Shown here piece after piece: positions 35,846 through 48,048 of a stretch of 64,000 bases of DNA. The notes under the pieces were generated by a model, which was given only the letters and a program-made list of their open reading frames with translations, made no database searches and had not been told where the DNA came from. Within the stretch, counting starts at the first letter, position 1, and every line of letters begins with the position of its first letter. This stretch comes from Megalobrama amblycephala (Eukaryota; Chordata; Actinopteri; Cypriniformes; Xenocyprididae). The stretch is taken from positions 47,721,489 to 47,785,488 of the forward strand of contig NC_063044.1 of NCBI RefSeq assembly GCF_018812025.1. The letters run 5' to 3'. The position numbers and the translations under genes are program-made.

Positions 35846-36725
35846 GAAACCTTTGCAGGTGAGCCTGAGTATAAATAAGCACTATAAAAAGGTGCCATGG
35901 AGTATAAAAAGTACTAAAATTGAGCATCATTCAGACCAGAAATTATTTGTGAAAACAATGCAGACTTTTCACTAGGAATAAGGACTTCTTTTCATAAGTT
36001 CTTGTTAAGTTTATTTGCTCAATAATGTTTTTTCTTTATGCATTTTTTTCATACTCTGAGAATAAATGCAAACTATTAATCCTTTTCATGTTCAGTGACA
36101 CTTTAAATAGAATAAGGGGAAAATACTCAGCAATGATGTTGATTTATGAATTTGCACATGGTTTGTCTTAAACACCACATAGACATATAACATTAAAAAC
36201 ATGATTTTCACCAAAGGTAGTATTTAAGAACTACATATTAAAAACTTACTGTATTAGGTAAATACAGTTATAATGTTTGGTACCTTGATTACATTGTTTA
36301 AGAGCAGAAAATACTCGCAAGCTGCATATTAGATATCTAAATGTTAACAAGCCAATACTTAGTAGCAAGAATGAATTGACTACACTAATATGACAAAAAC
36401 TGTAACCTCCAAAGTTAATTTCAGGAATGGCCTGTGTATTCCACACCAGTGCTCACCTGTCAGCGGAGTTTAACCCGGCTCCTCCGTCATTCATAGAATG
36501 ACGGGGTAAAAAGCAGAGGGCATCAAAGTATGAAAGGAGAGCAAAGCTGCTGTGGCACAGTGACAAGCCACTGTTGGCAGCTAGCTGTTCTCATTCTGTT
36601 TCTTGACAAAAGGCTAGACTGGGAGTACCTTTCTGTCCTGTATGACACAAAAACCTTCTTACATGTGCCCTGAGGGCAGAGACAGGAAGGCATTCAGAGA
36701 AGCAGTTTGACAGTAAACACACCAT

Positions 36726-37557
36726 ACACTGTAAAAAATTACCGTGATTTTAACAGTAAAAGACTGTAAAAATGCTGCGGTGAAAAACTGTTAATTGGTT
36801 TACAGAAAGTTTCCGTACTATATACGGTGAATAACTGTAATAGATCTAACGGTACATTTAATGTAATTTTACGGTAAAATACCGTTAAATTCACAGTTTT
36901 TGAAAGTGAAAAATAACAATTCATTGTAAAATTTACAGTGAAAAACCGTAAATTGACATTCCCACAATTCCCTGCGTGACACTTCACATTTGATATATTT
37001 TTGTTGAAATAACTCTGTTTCTTCTTAGTTTTTCTCATTTTTTTCTAATCAGTTATGTACATTAGGGTTTTATGTTACATCTAATGTTGTTAAATTAATG
37101 TTTATTGCATTTTTAAAATTTCATGCATGTTACCATGATGGTGTTTAGTGTTTGTGTGAATGACACTGTGTGCTCCTTCTATATATTAGTATTGTGCTTC
37201 TCAGTTTGTGGAAAAGCTGCTTGTGATGAACTTTGATTCATCATGTGACTTTTATCACCACTGTGTTTGGTGGTTGTCAGTGTATTATAAAGGTACAAAA
37301 CAGATATTAGTACTTCATTAGGTTGGTAAATTAACATTATATCAGTTAATGAAATATGTTATTTTACCGTGAATTTTACTGGGATTTTTTTTACAGTGTA
37401 CTGAAATCCAATGTTAAATATACATATTTAAAATGTAAAATTCACATGTAACTCCGTAAGTATGTTTACGGTTTGATGTCATTTTTACAGTATTGTTCTG
37501 GTAACCACAGCTGCCGGTATTTTTCCGTAGAAACAACGGGATTTTTTTTACAGTGTA
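36726..37557. mobile_element. ACACTGTAAAAAA MITE pair
   Basis: Starts ACACTGTAAAAAATTACCGT and ends in TTTTTTTTACAGTGT. A second matching right end (GGGATTTTTTTTACAGTGTA) occurs at about 37401, so this looks like one unit (36726-37401) with a partial second unit attached, or a nested insertion. The sequence is rich in ACGGTAAA/TTTACCGT motifs in both orientations. No coding capacity. Confidence 0.7.
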
Positions 37558-38392
37558 GCATTTCTCTGTATATAATATCTCAAAATAAACCAAAATAAAT
37601 GCAAGTTGGAAATCGAGGCTGCTCTCATAAACTTTACCCCACAGGGAAAGTGTTTACATATAAAAAGCACTTTTCTTGGGAAAGAAGTGCATATAGTTTT
37701 TCTTTGAATACTCCATAGTGGCTTTGATTATGTGTGTCTAACTAAATTGAATAATGGTTCATTATTTCAAACAATCAAAGCTTTCATTTAAAACAAAAAC
37801 AAAACAAATCCATGAAAAGAGCATTTGTGCTTTTTGCATGACTCTAACTAGAATAGCATGTGTCCTGTTTAATTTGCTAAAGAACTGTCCATTAGATGTC
37901 CTCTGGCAAAACCAAATGTATTAATAATAAAAATGACGAAATAGCACTTTGTTAAAACTGCCCCATTAATAGTATAAGCCTTTTAACAGTTTTCTGTTGT
38001 AAATGTTCACGTAGATTAAGTCTGTTTGGACAGGACTAGTTTTCCCTAAGGAGGTCATGTAAATTTGTGTTTCACAAATGCATTTTGTGGTTTTAATCCT
38101 GTCAGAGTTGAACATGATGGTGTTTTCCTTCAAACATCCTCAGTTAAAATCATGGAATAATTGTTGTCCTCTAAGAACTGTAATCCTGTCTGGATAGGAA
38201 TGTATGTAGTTGTGGTATATTATTATTTCACAAAACTTTTCCTCATTTATTTTGACCTTTGTCGAATACCATGAGCTGCATTTGTTGTTATACTGCCTGG
38301 TGCTCCTTCAATATGGACCTTTTTGCCAACTTTCGGGGTTAAATAATACTTGGTAGCACTGTTGGCTTCCAATCTGAACATTACATATATGC

Positions 38393-38414
38393 GCACACAC
38401 ACACACACACACAC
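38393..38414 (+). repeat. (CA)n microsatellite, short
   Basis: Eleven uninterrupted CA dinucleotides. Confidence 0.95.
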
Positions 38415-38505
38415 GTTTGTTTTTGTGAATTCTGGGGACATTCCACAGGCGTAATGGTTTTTATACTGTACAAACCGTATTTTCTGTCCTGATATGTCAC
38501 AAAAA

Positions 38506-38515
38506 TACACACACA

Positions 38516-38589
<74 letters not shown>
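38506..38589 (+). repeat. (AC)n microsatellite, about 84 bp
   Basis: Uninterrupted apart from one AG near its start. Its length makes it probably polymorphic. Confidence 0.97.
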
Positions 38590-38592
<3 letters not shown>

Positions 38593-38599
38593 GTCTGCA

Positions 38600-39015
38600 A
38601 GCAAGGATTAAATTGATAAAAAGTGAAATTTGTAAAGTTAAAAAAGATTTCTATTTCAAATAAATGTTCTTTTAAACTTTCTATTTATCAAAGAATCCTG
38701 AAAAAAACATCACAGTTTCAACATTTATGATAACAATAAATATTTCTTGAGCAGCAAATCCTTATATTAGAGTGATTTCTGAAGGATCATGTGACACTGA
38801 AGACTGGAGTAATGATGCTGAAAATTCAGCTTTGACATCACGGGAATAAATTACATTTTAAAATATAATAAAATAGAAAACAGTTATGTTAAAGTGTAAT
38901 AATATTTCACAATATTTTGATGTTTACTGTATTTTTGAGCAAGCAAATGCAGCCTTGGAAAGCATAAGAGACTTATTACAAAAACATTATAAACTGTTAC
39001 CGACCTCAAACCTTT
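38600..39015 (+). repeat. Interspersed cyprinid repeat fragment
   Basis: Contains TTTCTGAAGGATCATGTGAC, ACTGAAGACTGGAGTAATGA, TGCTGAAAATTCAGCTTTG and AGCATAAGAGACTTATTAC, a very abundant fish repeat as I remember it. Related shorter pieces occur at 22200-22390, at 49255-49400 (reverse) and near 59190. The class is uncertain. Confidence 0.6.
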
Positions 39016-40125
39016 GAACACATATTCTACTCCCATCTGAATAGTGCTTTGGCAATGTGATAACCTCCCATTAACCTCTTTAATGTGATTTTTCTATACT
39101 TACTCACTCCTGAAACATTCAGAAGAAAACTTTTTCTTACTTTAAGCAGCACTAGATGAGGAGGACCTCTGCTCTTCTATTTCTGTCTGCTCTTACGCAA
39201 TGAGGGTCAGCGGGGTGATAGAGTCAGCAGACCTCCGAGCACATGGCCACTGTATGAGCCGATGGCGCTTCGCCAGCACCCCCACTGTACTGTGCGAGTG
39301 GACAGACAGGTTGCTCTTACTGGGCCCCAGCAAGGGACGTTACCAGTACATCTGCACACCATTTGGGCTCAAGGACGCTCTAGGAGGCTCATTCCTCTTG
39401 TGCCGCAGGCTCTGCGCAAAGCAGCCACGGCTTGTTAGCGCCGACCCCCTGCAGAGAGAGAGTGGCCTGAAACATACCGCTTTAGCTCCCTGAAGTTTAT
39501 GATTTTTGTTTACGGCTTAAAATTGCACCACTCAGTGCTTTTGCCTGTAACCCATCTCAATATTAGCTGCAGAGGATCTGATTGTGGAGCCCGACTCATA
39601 GCAAACGCTCTGAGCAGGCGATTATTCTTGAAAGGACACATCTTAACCGGAAAAGGCCTGGTGCAGTGGATCAATGGGAAGCGAGTGATGAGGGGGATGA
39701 CTTGAATAGACAGCTGTGATAACGCACTCCTATTAGTGCAGCCAGTGGGAATGCTAATAACCAAAACACATGCATTTGTGAGCAGGCGCCGGAAGACTAC
39801 GAGACCCATGCAGAGACTCAGAAGTAAGAGGCATGTGAAAGGAAGAGATGCTCAAAAGCATGGAGATTGTATGAGTGGGGATTCAGATGAAAGGAAAGGA
39901 CTGCACTTAGGTGAAACTGAAATTGATTGAAATTAATCAACATTGAACTTCAGCTGAATAATGACACCATTTTCTTTGAAGAACTGCTTTACAGCAGAAT
40001 TTGAATGCATCTCAAATTTGATGAAGTTTGCATCATTGATTCTGTTATTTTCATGTTGTAAAGTTCCTTTAAAACAATCTGTATTGTATGAAGTGGCAGT
40101 GCTATATAAATAAAGGTGACTTTAC

Positions 40126-41010
40126 TTAAAGGGGGGGTATCACACACAGTTTCTGCCAATCTCATGTTAATCTTGAGTACATATAGAGCAACAATGCATC
40201 CTTCATATCTCCGAAAACTCTTTAGTTTTGTCATATTTATAAAAGATAGATATGCTAAACTGAGTCTTTCCGAAAAAAGCTGAGATCCTGGAGGCGTGTC
40301 TGCCGTCAGTGCTGTGGGCGGAGCTAAAGAGTCGTGAGCATGCGCAGCTTCTGGGTAGAGATCGCATGCTAGCTGCGACATCATTATAAATAAAAAGGGA
40401 ACAAAAACGTTCGTGTTGTTTACATTATATGCACTTGCGTGCCAATTGCCAACAAAACACAGACATCTTATGCAGCTTTACTCACCACCCTCGATCTGCA
40501 AATCCAGCGCCAGACTGGGACTTGTTTACAAAGTATTCATCACCAAAATCAACCAACAAACATACATGCACAACTCCGTTGCTGCCCCAGAAAAACAAAC
40601 TTCATCCTCTGTTCCCTTAACGCTGGGTTCTTTGGGAAGCTGAAAAAGGTAATCTTTCCCTCACAACCAAAAACACACTCCTTTGTTTACAGGAGCTGTG
40701 TCTCATTTCAGAGGCTGCGCCCTTCGGAGGTCGCATTTGTATGCTGAATGCTTCATCAAGGATGTCATATTTAAGAAAAGTAACCATAATAAAATTGACC
40801 GATATTCATTGTGAGGTGTAAAATACTGTAATTTCCTTCCTATGTTGCAATCTAATGGTTATTTTTCTTAAATGAGACTGCCTCTATGATGTATTCAGCC
40901 CCTGAATTGGGACACAGCCATTGTTGAAAAATCTATCGGCTTCCGTATCCCGAACGAAACACGTTGATGGGCGTGTTCTTGCTCTTGCTCTGGGTGATGT
41001 GTGTGTGCAC
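40126..41010 (+). mobile_element. TTAAAGGGGGGGT MITE, right end missing
   Basis: Begins TTAAAGGGGGGGTATCACAC and continues TTCTGCCAATCTCATGTTAA. No matching CCCCCCCTTTAA end is present downstream, so it is truncated or rearranged; the right limit is approximate. It hosts the insert at 40691-40918. Confidence 0.6.
40691..40918. mobile_element. Small MITE with GGCTGTGTC ends
   Basis: Left AGCTGTGTCTCATTTCAGAG and right CTGAATTGGGACACAGCC are inverted copies with a few changes. The ends resemble the larger element at 50824-51554 (GGCTGTTTCTCAATTC), suggesting the same superfamily. Confidence 0.65.
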
Positions 41011-41230
41011 GCTTATCAGGGAGAAGTGTCTATACAAGGAATTCCGCTCTCTTTTGAGTCATACAGGCACAGAAACTTTGGCCATATTTAGCATGAGAAT
41101 GCAACTCTTTAACAGTTTAAATAAGTCAGAATGCATGAAATAGCATTGCATTTAACTTGACCAGACTTAGGCATCGATTTGAGGATGTTATTACCAAATT
41201 CACAATGCTGAAATGAAAAGCTTTGGAAAT

Positions 41231-41912
41231 TTAAAGGTCCTGTTCTTCGTGATCCCATGTTTCAAACTTTAGTTAGTGTGTAATGTTGTTGTTAGAGTAT
41301 AAATAAAATCTGTAAAATTTTAAAGCTCAAAGTTCAATGCCAAGCGAGATATTTTATTTAACAGAAGTCGCCTACATCGAACGGCCAGTTTGGACTACAT
41401 CCCTCTACTTCCTTCTTTAATGACGTCACTAAAACAGTTTTTTGACTAACCTCCGCCCACAGGAATACACAAGAGTTGCGTTTGTAGAGTGTGTTTGTCG
41501 CCATGTCGTCGAAACGCTGTTATTTTCATCCCGCAGTCCAATCACCGGGTCTGATTCCGGCTCAAATTGATAGGGTAAAATTAAAGACATGTTTACAATA
41601 ACACTGAGCGCGTGCATCTCCACGTTATGGTAAGAGGCGTGACCTTTCCGGGCAAGGTTCGCTAAGCTGCTGTCGAATCACAACACAGGAACCGCTGACA
41701 CAATCAGAACTCGTTACGTATTTCTGAAGGAGGGACTTCATAGAACAAGGAAGTCATCAGCCCGTTTTTATGACAGTGGAAACAGCGGTATACAGATAAG
41801 TAAATTATGTGAAAAATACTGTTTTTTTACACGCGAAACATGAACACATGTTATATTGCACACTATAAACACAATCAAAGCTTCAAAAAAACACGAAAAA
41901 CAGGACCTTTAA
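41231..41912 (+). mobile_element. TTAAAGGTCC MITE, copy A
   Basis: TTAA-flanked, with ends AAAGGTCCTGTTCTTCGTGA and AAAAACAGGACCTTT; 682 bp. Nearly identical to 62445-63129, implying recent movement. The short open frames it contains on either strand recur in both copies simply because the copies are alike. Confidence 0.9.
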
Positions 41913-42053
41913 TTTATGAAAACACGGACCTTTCATAATGCCATCATAATTGTAGTTCAGTTGTAGTGCACCATTCAAAAGTGAATTTAGAATGTAAACA
42001 ACAAGATGCAAAAATATATATAATGGTATTTTGTAACTAGCTTTGAAAGACAC

Positions 42054-42509
42054 TGTCATGTGTTCATGTGTTTTAAATAGCATGTGTAGTTCTGTTCTAG
42101 TGTTTTTCTGTCTCTGTGTTAAAGAGGTTATGAACTGTGTTGTTTTATTGTTTTGTGTTTCCTGGGGTGCACTTATAATGTTAGTATGTTTTTTACATCA
42201 TAAATGGTCATAATTTAGAAATAAAAGGCATTTTTCCTACCCTGATTTTAGCCCTTTTAGAGTGAAGGTGCATCATCCATATTTATTTTACAGTCTATGA
42301 CTGTGTATTTAAGCCCTGTGTTTAGTCCTGTTCGGTGTCTGTCGTCTATGTGTACCCGTTACTGTGTACGCATTACTTTGGACTGATTGTTCTGTTCTTG
42401 TTTTCGTCTTTCTGGGAAACCTGCACATTTCTGTTAGTTTGATTTTGTTTGAAATAAAGACTGCTGCACTTGAATCCAGTTTCGTCTCTGCTGCAACCAG
42501 ACCATGACA
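42054..42509 (+). mobile_element. Solo LTR 2 (456 bp) with 5-bp target duplication
   Basis: Starts TGTCATGTG and ends ACCATGACA, with 7-bp inverted termini TGTCATG/CATGACA. It is flanked by perfect GACAC duplications at 42049-42053 and 42510-42514. A TATTTAAG box lies near 42305 and a polyadenylation signal AATAAA near 42452. No internal region is adjacent. It differs in sequence from the solo LTR at 35115, so two LTR families have visited the gene. Confidence 0.88.
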
Positions 42510-42701
42510 GACACCTTGGGTGGTGTAGTTATCAGAGCAGACGATCCTGCCAACCTGGATCTGGCTGCTCTGACATCTGAAACACAGGCCTGTGGGCACC
42601 AACTTGTTCCTGTCCCGTCACCAGCATTCCCATTGCAGCGCGACTGTTGCCAAGCTCCTTGGATATCCAGCAAAGCTGAAATGTTTTCATTCTTTACAGC
42701 C

Positions 42702-42749
42702 GGTTTGATTTTACATCGCATAGCCTGTTTTGCGATGTAAAATCAAAAG
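42702..42749. repeat. Perfect-stem hairpin
   Basis: GTTTGATTTTACATCGCA and TGCGATGTAAAATCAAAA are complementary over about 17-18 bp with a loop of about 9 bases. It is not a terminator context (intron of a vertebrate gene); it may be the residue of a small foldback element. Confidence 0.7.
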
Positions 42750-42905
42750 CCTCGAACTCATTTTTTACTTAAATATGGTTTTCAGGTACTCTTTACACCT
42801 TCGGTAATGAAGGAGTGATCAGTTCACTGTTGGCTAATAATCGATCATGGAATGTGCCGTTCAACTACAATTCATGGATTTGCATATTATATATGAAACC
42901 ATGTT

Positions 42906-42908
<3 letters not shown>

Positions 42909-42950
<42 letters not shown>
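42909..42950 (+). repeat. (AT)n microsatellite
   Basis: About 42 bp of uninterrupted AT. Confidence 0.95.
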
Positions 42951-43416
42951 GGGAAATTCAGTTTCAATCATTAGTATACGGCATGAATAGGATTTGTTCT
43001 GTGGTAATAGTTTGTTTCATGAGTGTTGCAGCAGGCACACTCCCAGGTTTCCACTGGGGAGAACTTATGGCCACTTGTCGCCAGCACTGCCAGCTTGTCA
43101 CCACCACGAGTGCCCCCCTGACCCCCACCCTCAGCTGCCATGGTGATGGTTGGCAACATGAGCATTTGTGCCCTGTGTGTGATCTGATTGTGGATTGAGC
43201 AGTTAGACATTTGCTGACCTCCTGCTTTGAGGTATTGCAGGCAATTATAAAGGACACAATTTTATTTCTTAGGGGTTGTGCTGATATGAAAGGAGCTAAT
43301 GCTAATTATTACATTTTTTACTCAAATCTAATCAGGTTAGCCTGTGAAAATGTTTTGTTCATACAAGATGTGAACATTCCTTTAATATACCAAGATTAAA
43401 ATCTGCTCCATTTGTT

Positions 43417-43419
<3 letters not shown>

Positions 43420-43505
<86 letters not shown>
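43420..43505 (+). repeat. (GT)n microsatellite, about 86 bp
   Basis: Preceded by TTTGTTTGTT, then uninterrupted TG repeats. Confidence 0.97.
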
Positions 43506-43506
<1 letters not shown>

Positions 43507-45507
43507 ATAATGGACAGCTTAAGTGAAGTGAAATACCAGTCAATTGGAATAAGAGGAGATTAAGGCACTTCCTCTAATTATTAACTGATTAAAAGAATTC
43601 TGCATTCCTGTCTGATTTATGAATCCATCCTCATTCTTATTTGCACAGTCAGTTAATCTTTACTTTTGACAACCAATAATAGGAATAGTCCTAACAGTGA
43701 GAAGGTTATTAAGACACATGTTATTATGACACTCTAAGGGGAAAAAGTGTAATTAGTCTGCACTTTGTCAAGGTGAAATCTTTAAGCTGTCATGGCAAAA
43801 ATAGTGCTCTGATTAACTGCTTGGGTGGTAATTGGAGAAGGCTTGTGTTCCTGGCCCCTGATCCATGTCCTCGCATATGGAACTCTTGGAGTTTACACCA
43901 CTGGCTGTTTATTTATATAAAGAATAGTCATACACCTATCATACACCCAGTAAGCCATGTTATTTCTGACCATTGTCAAAATTATTTTTGTACACAAACA
44001 TTAAGCTACAGTAGCTTCTTCGTATCAATAGAAAGTACAATTTTAAACTACTAAGAATAACAAAGGTGGTGAATATTGAGCTCACGAATACTAATTATCT
44101 TATTAATTATCTTGCTTGATCATTTTTCTTGACCATCCAGTCACATAACAAATTTAAAGGTATGGGTTAGCAATTTTTGGTTCTGAGGCTTCCACATATT
44201 TAGACAACCTCTATAATTGATCGCTATCAGGATGTGAAGAGAGTTTCAAACAGTGTAACAAAAAGTGTTTATGAAAAACTGCCTACCATCCTTAGTGTGC
44301 ACACACATAAAATAATAAAAAATCAATGTCAAGATCCTTTTATTATTATTTTTTTTTTTTTTCAATGTCATTTTTATATCAAAATTGGAAATAAAATATA
44401 AAATTATTTAAAAAGGTAAAATTGTCAGTGGCACATTGATTGCTGTTTTTTACACATGAATATAAGTCTGGTCACCTGATTGAGAGATTTGTTTGTTTGT
44501 TCAATTATTCATTCATTTATTTGTTTTTATTATTTATTAATTTGCTTACTTATTTTTTCCATAAGAAGCAGATGAAATAGTTTCTGAATGAGGAGCAAAA
44601 GCCAGAATCTATTAGTTGAGTTCCTTTTTCCTAATCTTACATCCCAAACCTCATCATCTTTTCTTGTTTGTGCTCATTGATCCAGAAGGAACTGCATCCT
44701 TTATCTATTATAACACTGTTTTTTCCTCGTAGATCAGGAATGGATTTTCCGGTGTTTGATTTTTAATGATGAATAATTTAGGTCTTTCACACAACGGCTC
44801 GCAGTAAGTTAAATGTGTCACGCACACAAACACATGATCATATTTTTGCATCCAGATGATATTGGCTGGATTTGTATTGCATGTGTGGCCTTTTCCTGCA
44901 TGGCTCACAGGAATTTAGAGGCTTGTTTGGGGCATGGGGGATGGGAATAAGGGTCAGTCACACTCCAGTAGAGCCGCAGTGGACACCCATGTGCACGTCT
45001 ACTGGAGGAGGTCATTGATTCACTTGCAGAAAACGTCACTGAGCTTCAGGGAGTTGATCATAAATAGTTCACACAAAAAGGACAATTCTGTCATCGTTTA
45101 CTCACCACAATGTTGTTAAAGACCTTTGTGCTGTTATTACAAATTGTGAGTCTTTACACAACTCTTTGACATACAACACGATAGTCTTTTCATTCTCCAT
45201 TTCTCATTTTCAAACTGGTACGTCACACTCGATTTTGATACACTCATGAACCAATGCCGTTTTGTGGCCAGGATCGTCAAAAATAGTGTGATGCATGGAT
45301 ACGGCATCTGTGATTGGACGCAAATAAGATTTCATGGAAGAATAGATTTGTTTTGTTTTCGTTTTGTTCTTTTGTAAATCATAATTAGGATTTAATCAAA
45401 CAAATCTATTGTATGGCTTCAGAAGATTATTGCTCACTAGACATAATAACCTGGGCTCTTTGGAAAAACATGCATCTACCTATATTTTATAAGTGTATAA
45501 ATATATG

Positions 45508-45745
45508 TGGTAACACTTTATTATAGAGAACACATATAAACTATTAACTACGACTTTTCCCTCAAGAAACCCCTAATTTACTGCTTATTAATAGTTAGTA
45601 ATTAAGTTTAGGTAGGATTAAGAATGTAGAATAAGGTCATGCAGAATAAGGCATTAATATGTGCTTAATGAGTAAATGGCCAATATCCTAGTAATATGCA
45701 TGCTAATAAGAAACTAGTTAAAAGACCCTTATTTATATCTCCAAA
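45508..45745 (+). repeat. GGTAACACTTTATTATAG MITE, partial
   Basis: Starts TGGTAACACTTTATTATAGA and includes TAAGGTCATGCAGAATAAGG and CCTAGTAATATGCATGCTAA. The matching right end (AAAGTGTTACC) is not found, so it is truncated. Confidence 0.6.
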
Positions 45746-46284
45746 AAAAGTACCTATACTTACCTATAATTCACTGCAGTTTCCATTTGAAATGAACGCT
45801 AGTGGCAGTAAAACGGCAAAAACTTTTATTTCTTTTCACACAAATTATGATTAATGGAGCAGATAATTGAACTTATTTTCACACAGTTCCTTGCACAGTA
45901 CTATGTTGTGACCTTAAAACACTTTTATCATAATGCATGATTTGTACATTTTGACATTTGAATCACATAACCAGCTCCATATTTTTAGCTTTTCTAAGGT
46001 AGTGAATTTGCTCTGTGTGTTTTCATCTCAAGTTTGCTTTTAACACCCTCGGTTATGTTTAAGGTAGGGTTTAGTGTAAGTGGTACATTAAACATGACAG
46101 CATATAACCTTTTAGTGCCACTCATCAGACCTATTATTCCTGAACTGCCACAATATGTGCAACAACCAATGTAATAAAACATTGCCAGATTCAACTATTT
46201 CTCGCCACTCACTAGATTTTTTGCTTGTTTGTTTGTTTTTTTTTGTTTGTTTGGTTTTTTGGACAGACGTGAGCATGAACTGAA

Positions 46285-47234
46285 ATGTTAATCGTTTTAA
46301 CAAAATAAGGAGGATCATAAAAATTGCATGTTATTTTTTATTTAGTACTGTCCTGAATAAGCTATTTCACATAAAAGATGTTTACAAAAATCCACAAGAC
46401 AAAAAAAAAAAAAAAAAAAAAGCTGAATTTATAAAAATAACCCAGTTCAAAAGTTTATATACCCTTGGTTCTTAATACTGTGTGTGGTTACCTGGATGAT
46501 CTATGGCTGGTTTTTTTGTTTTGTGATGATTGTTCATGAGTCCCTTGTTTGTTCTGAGCAGTTAAACTGAGCTCTGTTCTTCAGAAAAATCCTCCAGCTC
46601 CTGCAGATTCATCAGTTTTCAAGCATTTGAACCTTTTCCAGCAGTTACTGAGAACAAACTGAGGGACTCAAACACAACTATTAAAAAAGGTTCAAACATT
46701 CACTGATGCTCCAGAAGGAAAGAGCCAGGGGGTGAACACTTTTTGAATTGGATTATCAGGATTAATAGTACTTTTTTTGTCTTCTGGGAAACATGTAAGC
46801 ATCTTTTGTAGCTTCTGAAGAGCAGTACTAAATTAAAAAATATGATCTTTAAACAAAATAAAAAAAAACTTGCACATCATCTTCTTGTTCAAAGGTTTTC
46901 ACCCCCCAGCTCTTAATGCATCGTGTTTCCTTTTGGAGCATCAGTGAATGTTTGAACCTTTTTTAATAGTTGTGTTTGAGTCCCTCAATGGATCTCGAAA
47001 TCATACAGTCATTGTTGGAAAGGGTTCAAATTTGCAGAAGATGCTGGAAAATCAAAGAATTTGCAGGAGCTGGAGGAATTTTCTGAAGAACAGAGCTCAG
47101 TTTAACTGCTCCGGACAAACAAGGGACTCATGAACAACCATCACAAAACAAAAAAACTGTCATAGATCATCCAGCTAACCACACACAGTATTGAGAATCA
47201 AGGGTATGTAACTTTTTGAACTGGGTCATTTTTA

Positions 47235-47265
<31 letters not shown>

Positions 47266-47381
47266 GTCTTGTGGATTTTTGTAAACATCTGTTAAGTGAA
47301 ATAGCTTATTCAGGACAGTACTAAATAAAAAAAATAACATATAATTTTTATGATCCTACTTGCTAAAACGATTAACATTTT
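46285..47381. mobile_element. 1.1-kb foldback element
   Basis: Left AATGTTAATCGTTTTA and right TAAAACGATTAACATT start two arms of about 500 bp that mirror one another through to a small centre near 46770-46890. Shared inner motifs include TTCAAACATTCACTGATGC and its complement, and GACCCAGTTC-type sequence next to poly-A (46401-46420) and poly-T (47241-47266) tracts. No coding capacity. The family is unassigned. Confidence 0.85.
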
Positions 47382-47397
47382 TGCAGATTCTGCAAGG

Positions 47398-47421
47398 GGT
47401 ATGTAAACTTTTGACATACCC

Positions 47422-47424
<3 letters not shown>
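47398..47424. repeat. Short hairpin next to the AT tract
   Basis: GGGGTATGT and ACATACCCC separated by 9 bases, directly followed by the long AT microsatellite. Confidence 0.6.

Positions 47425-47486
<62 letters not shown>
47424..47486 (+). repeat. (AT)n microsatellite, about 63 bp
   Basis: Uninterrupted AT. Confidence 0.95.
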
Positions 47487-47489
<3 letters not shown>

Positions 47490-47561
47490 AAGTACCTATA
47501 GTTGTTTTTAACAGATCCACATGCTGTTGTTTTTCTGTGAAGCACAGAAAACTTAACTTAC

Positions 47562-47576
47562 CTGTATGTATATGTA

Positions 47577-47616
<40 letters not shown>
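47562..47616 (+). repeat. (AT)n microsatellite with GTAT interruptions
   Basis: TATGTATATGTATATATG followed by pure AT; near the tract at 47424. Confidence 0.9.
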
Positions 47617-47618
<2 letters not shown>

Positions 47619-47970
47619 TTCTGCTATAATAATAGCATATGGATTTGTTAAAAATACCTAATTAACAAATACAAAGTAACAACACATTTTAATGATATAC
47701 ACATAATTTTCTTTTATCAACAATATTTTTACACAGATATTTATGTTGTAAACACGAAAAATATTAATCATTTCTCCTTTTGAAGTGGCATAAATCAACT
47801 GAAAACTGCAGGGGGTAAAATTAATGAGAGTTATGCAGTAAGAGTCAGATCTGCTAGTTGGCATTGTGTGGAAAAACACATCCTACAAGAAACATCTCTA
47901 ACAATTTACCACATTAACAGAACTTAATTAACAGAAAAGTAGAGCCACATCTGCAAGTAGCCACTAGTCT

Positions 47971-47972
<2 letters not shown>

Positions 47973-48047
<75 letters not shown>
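47973..48047 (+). repeat. (GT)n microsatellite, about 75 bp
   Basis: Uninterrupted GT after CTCTCT. Confidence 0.97.

Positions 48048-48048
<1 letters not shown>

Noticed and set aside
38247..38600. Open frames encoding long Cys-Val repeats on the - strand
   Set aside because: They are only the translation of the CA microsatellite.
39200..39493. Frame with GRYQYICTPFGLKDA, resembling a gypsy-type reverse transcriptase stretch
   Set aside because: Only about 15 residues fit; no other RT, RNase H or integrase motif is nearby, so no retroelement was annotated.
41429..41623. A 64-residue frame conserved at 62643-62837
   Set aside because: Apparent conservation comes from two near-identical copies of the TTAAAGGTCC MITE; no coding signature beyond that.
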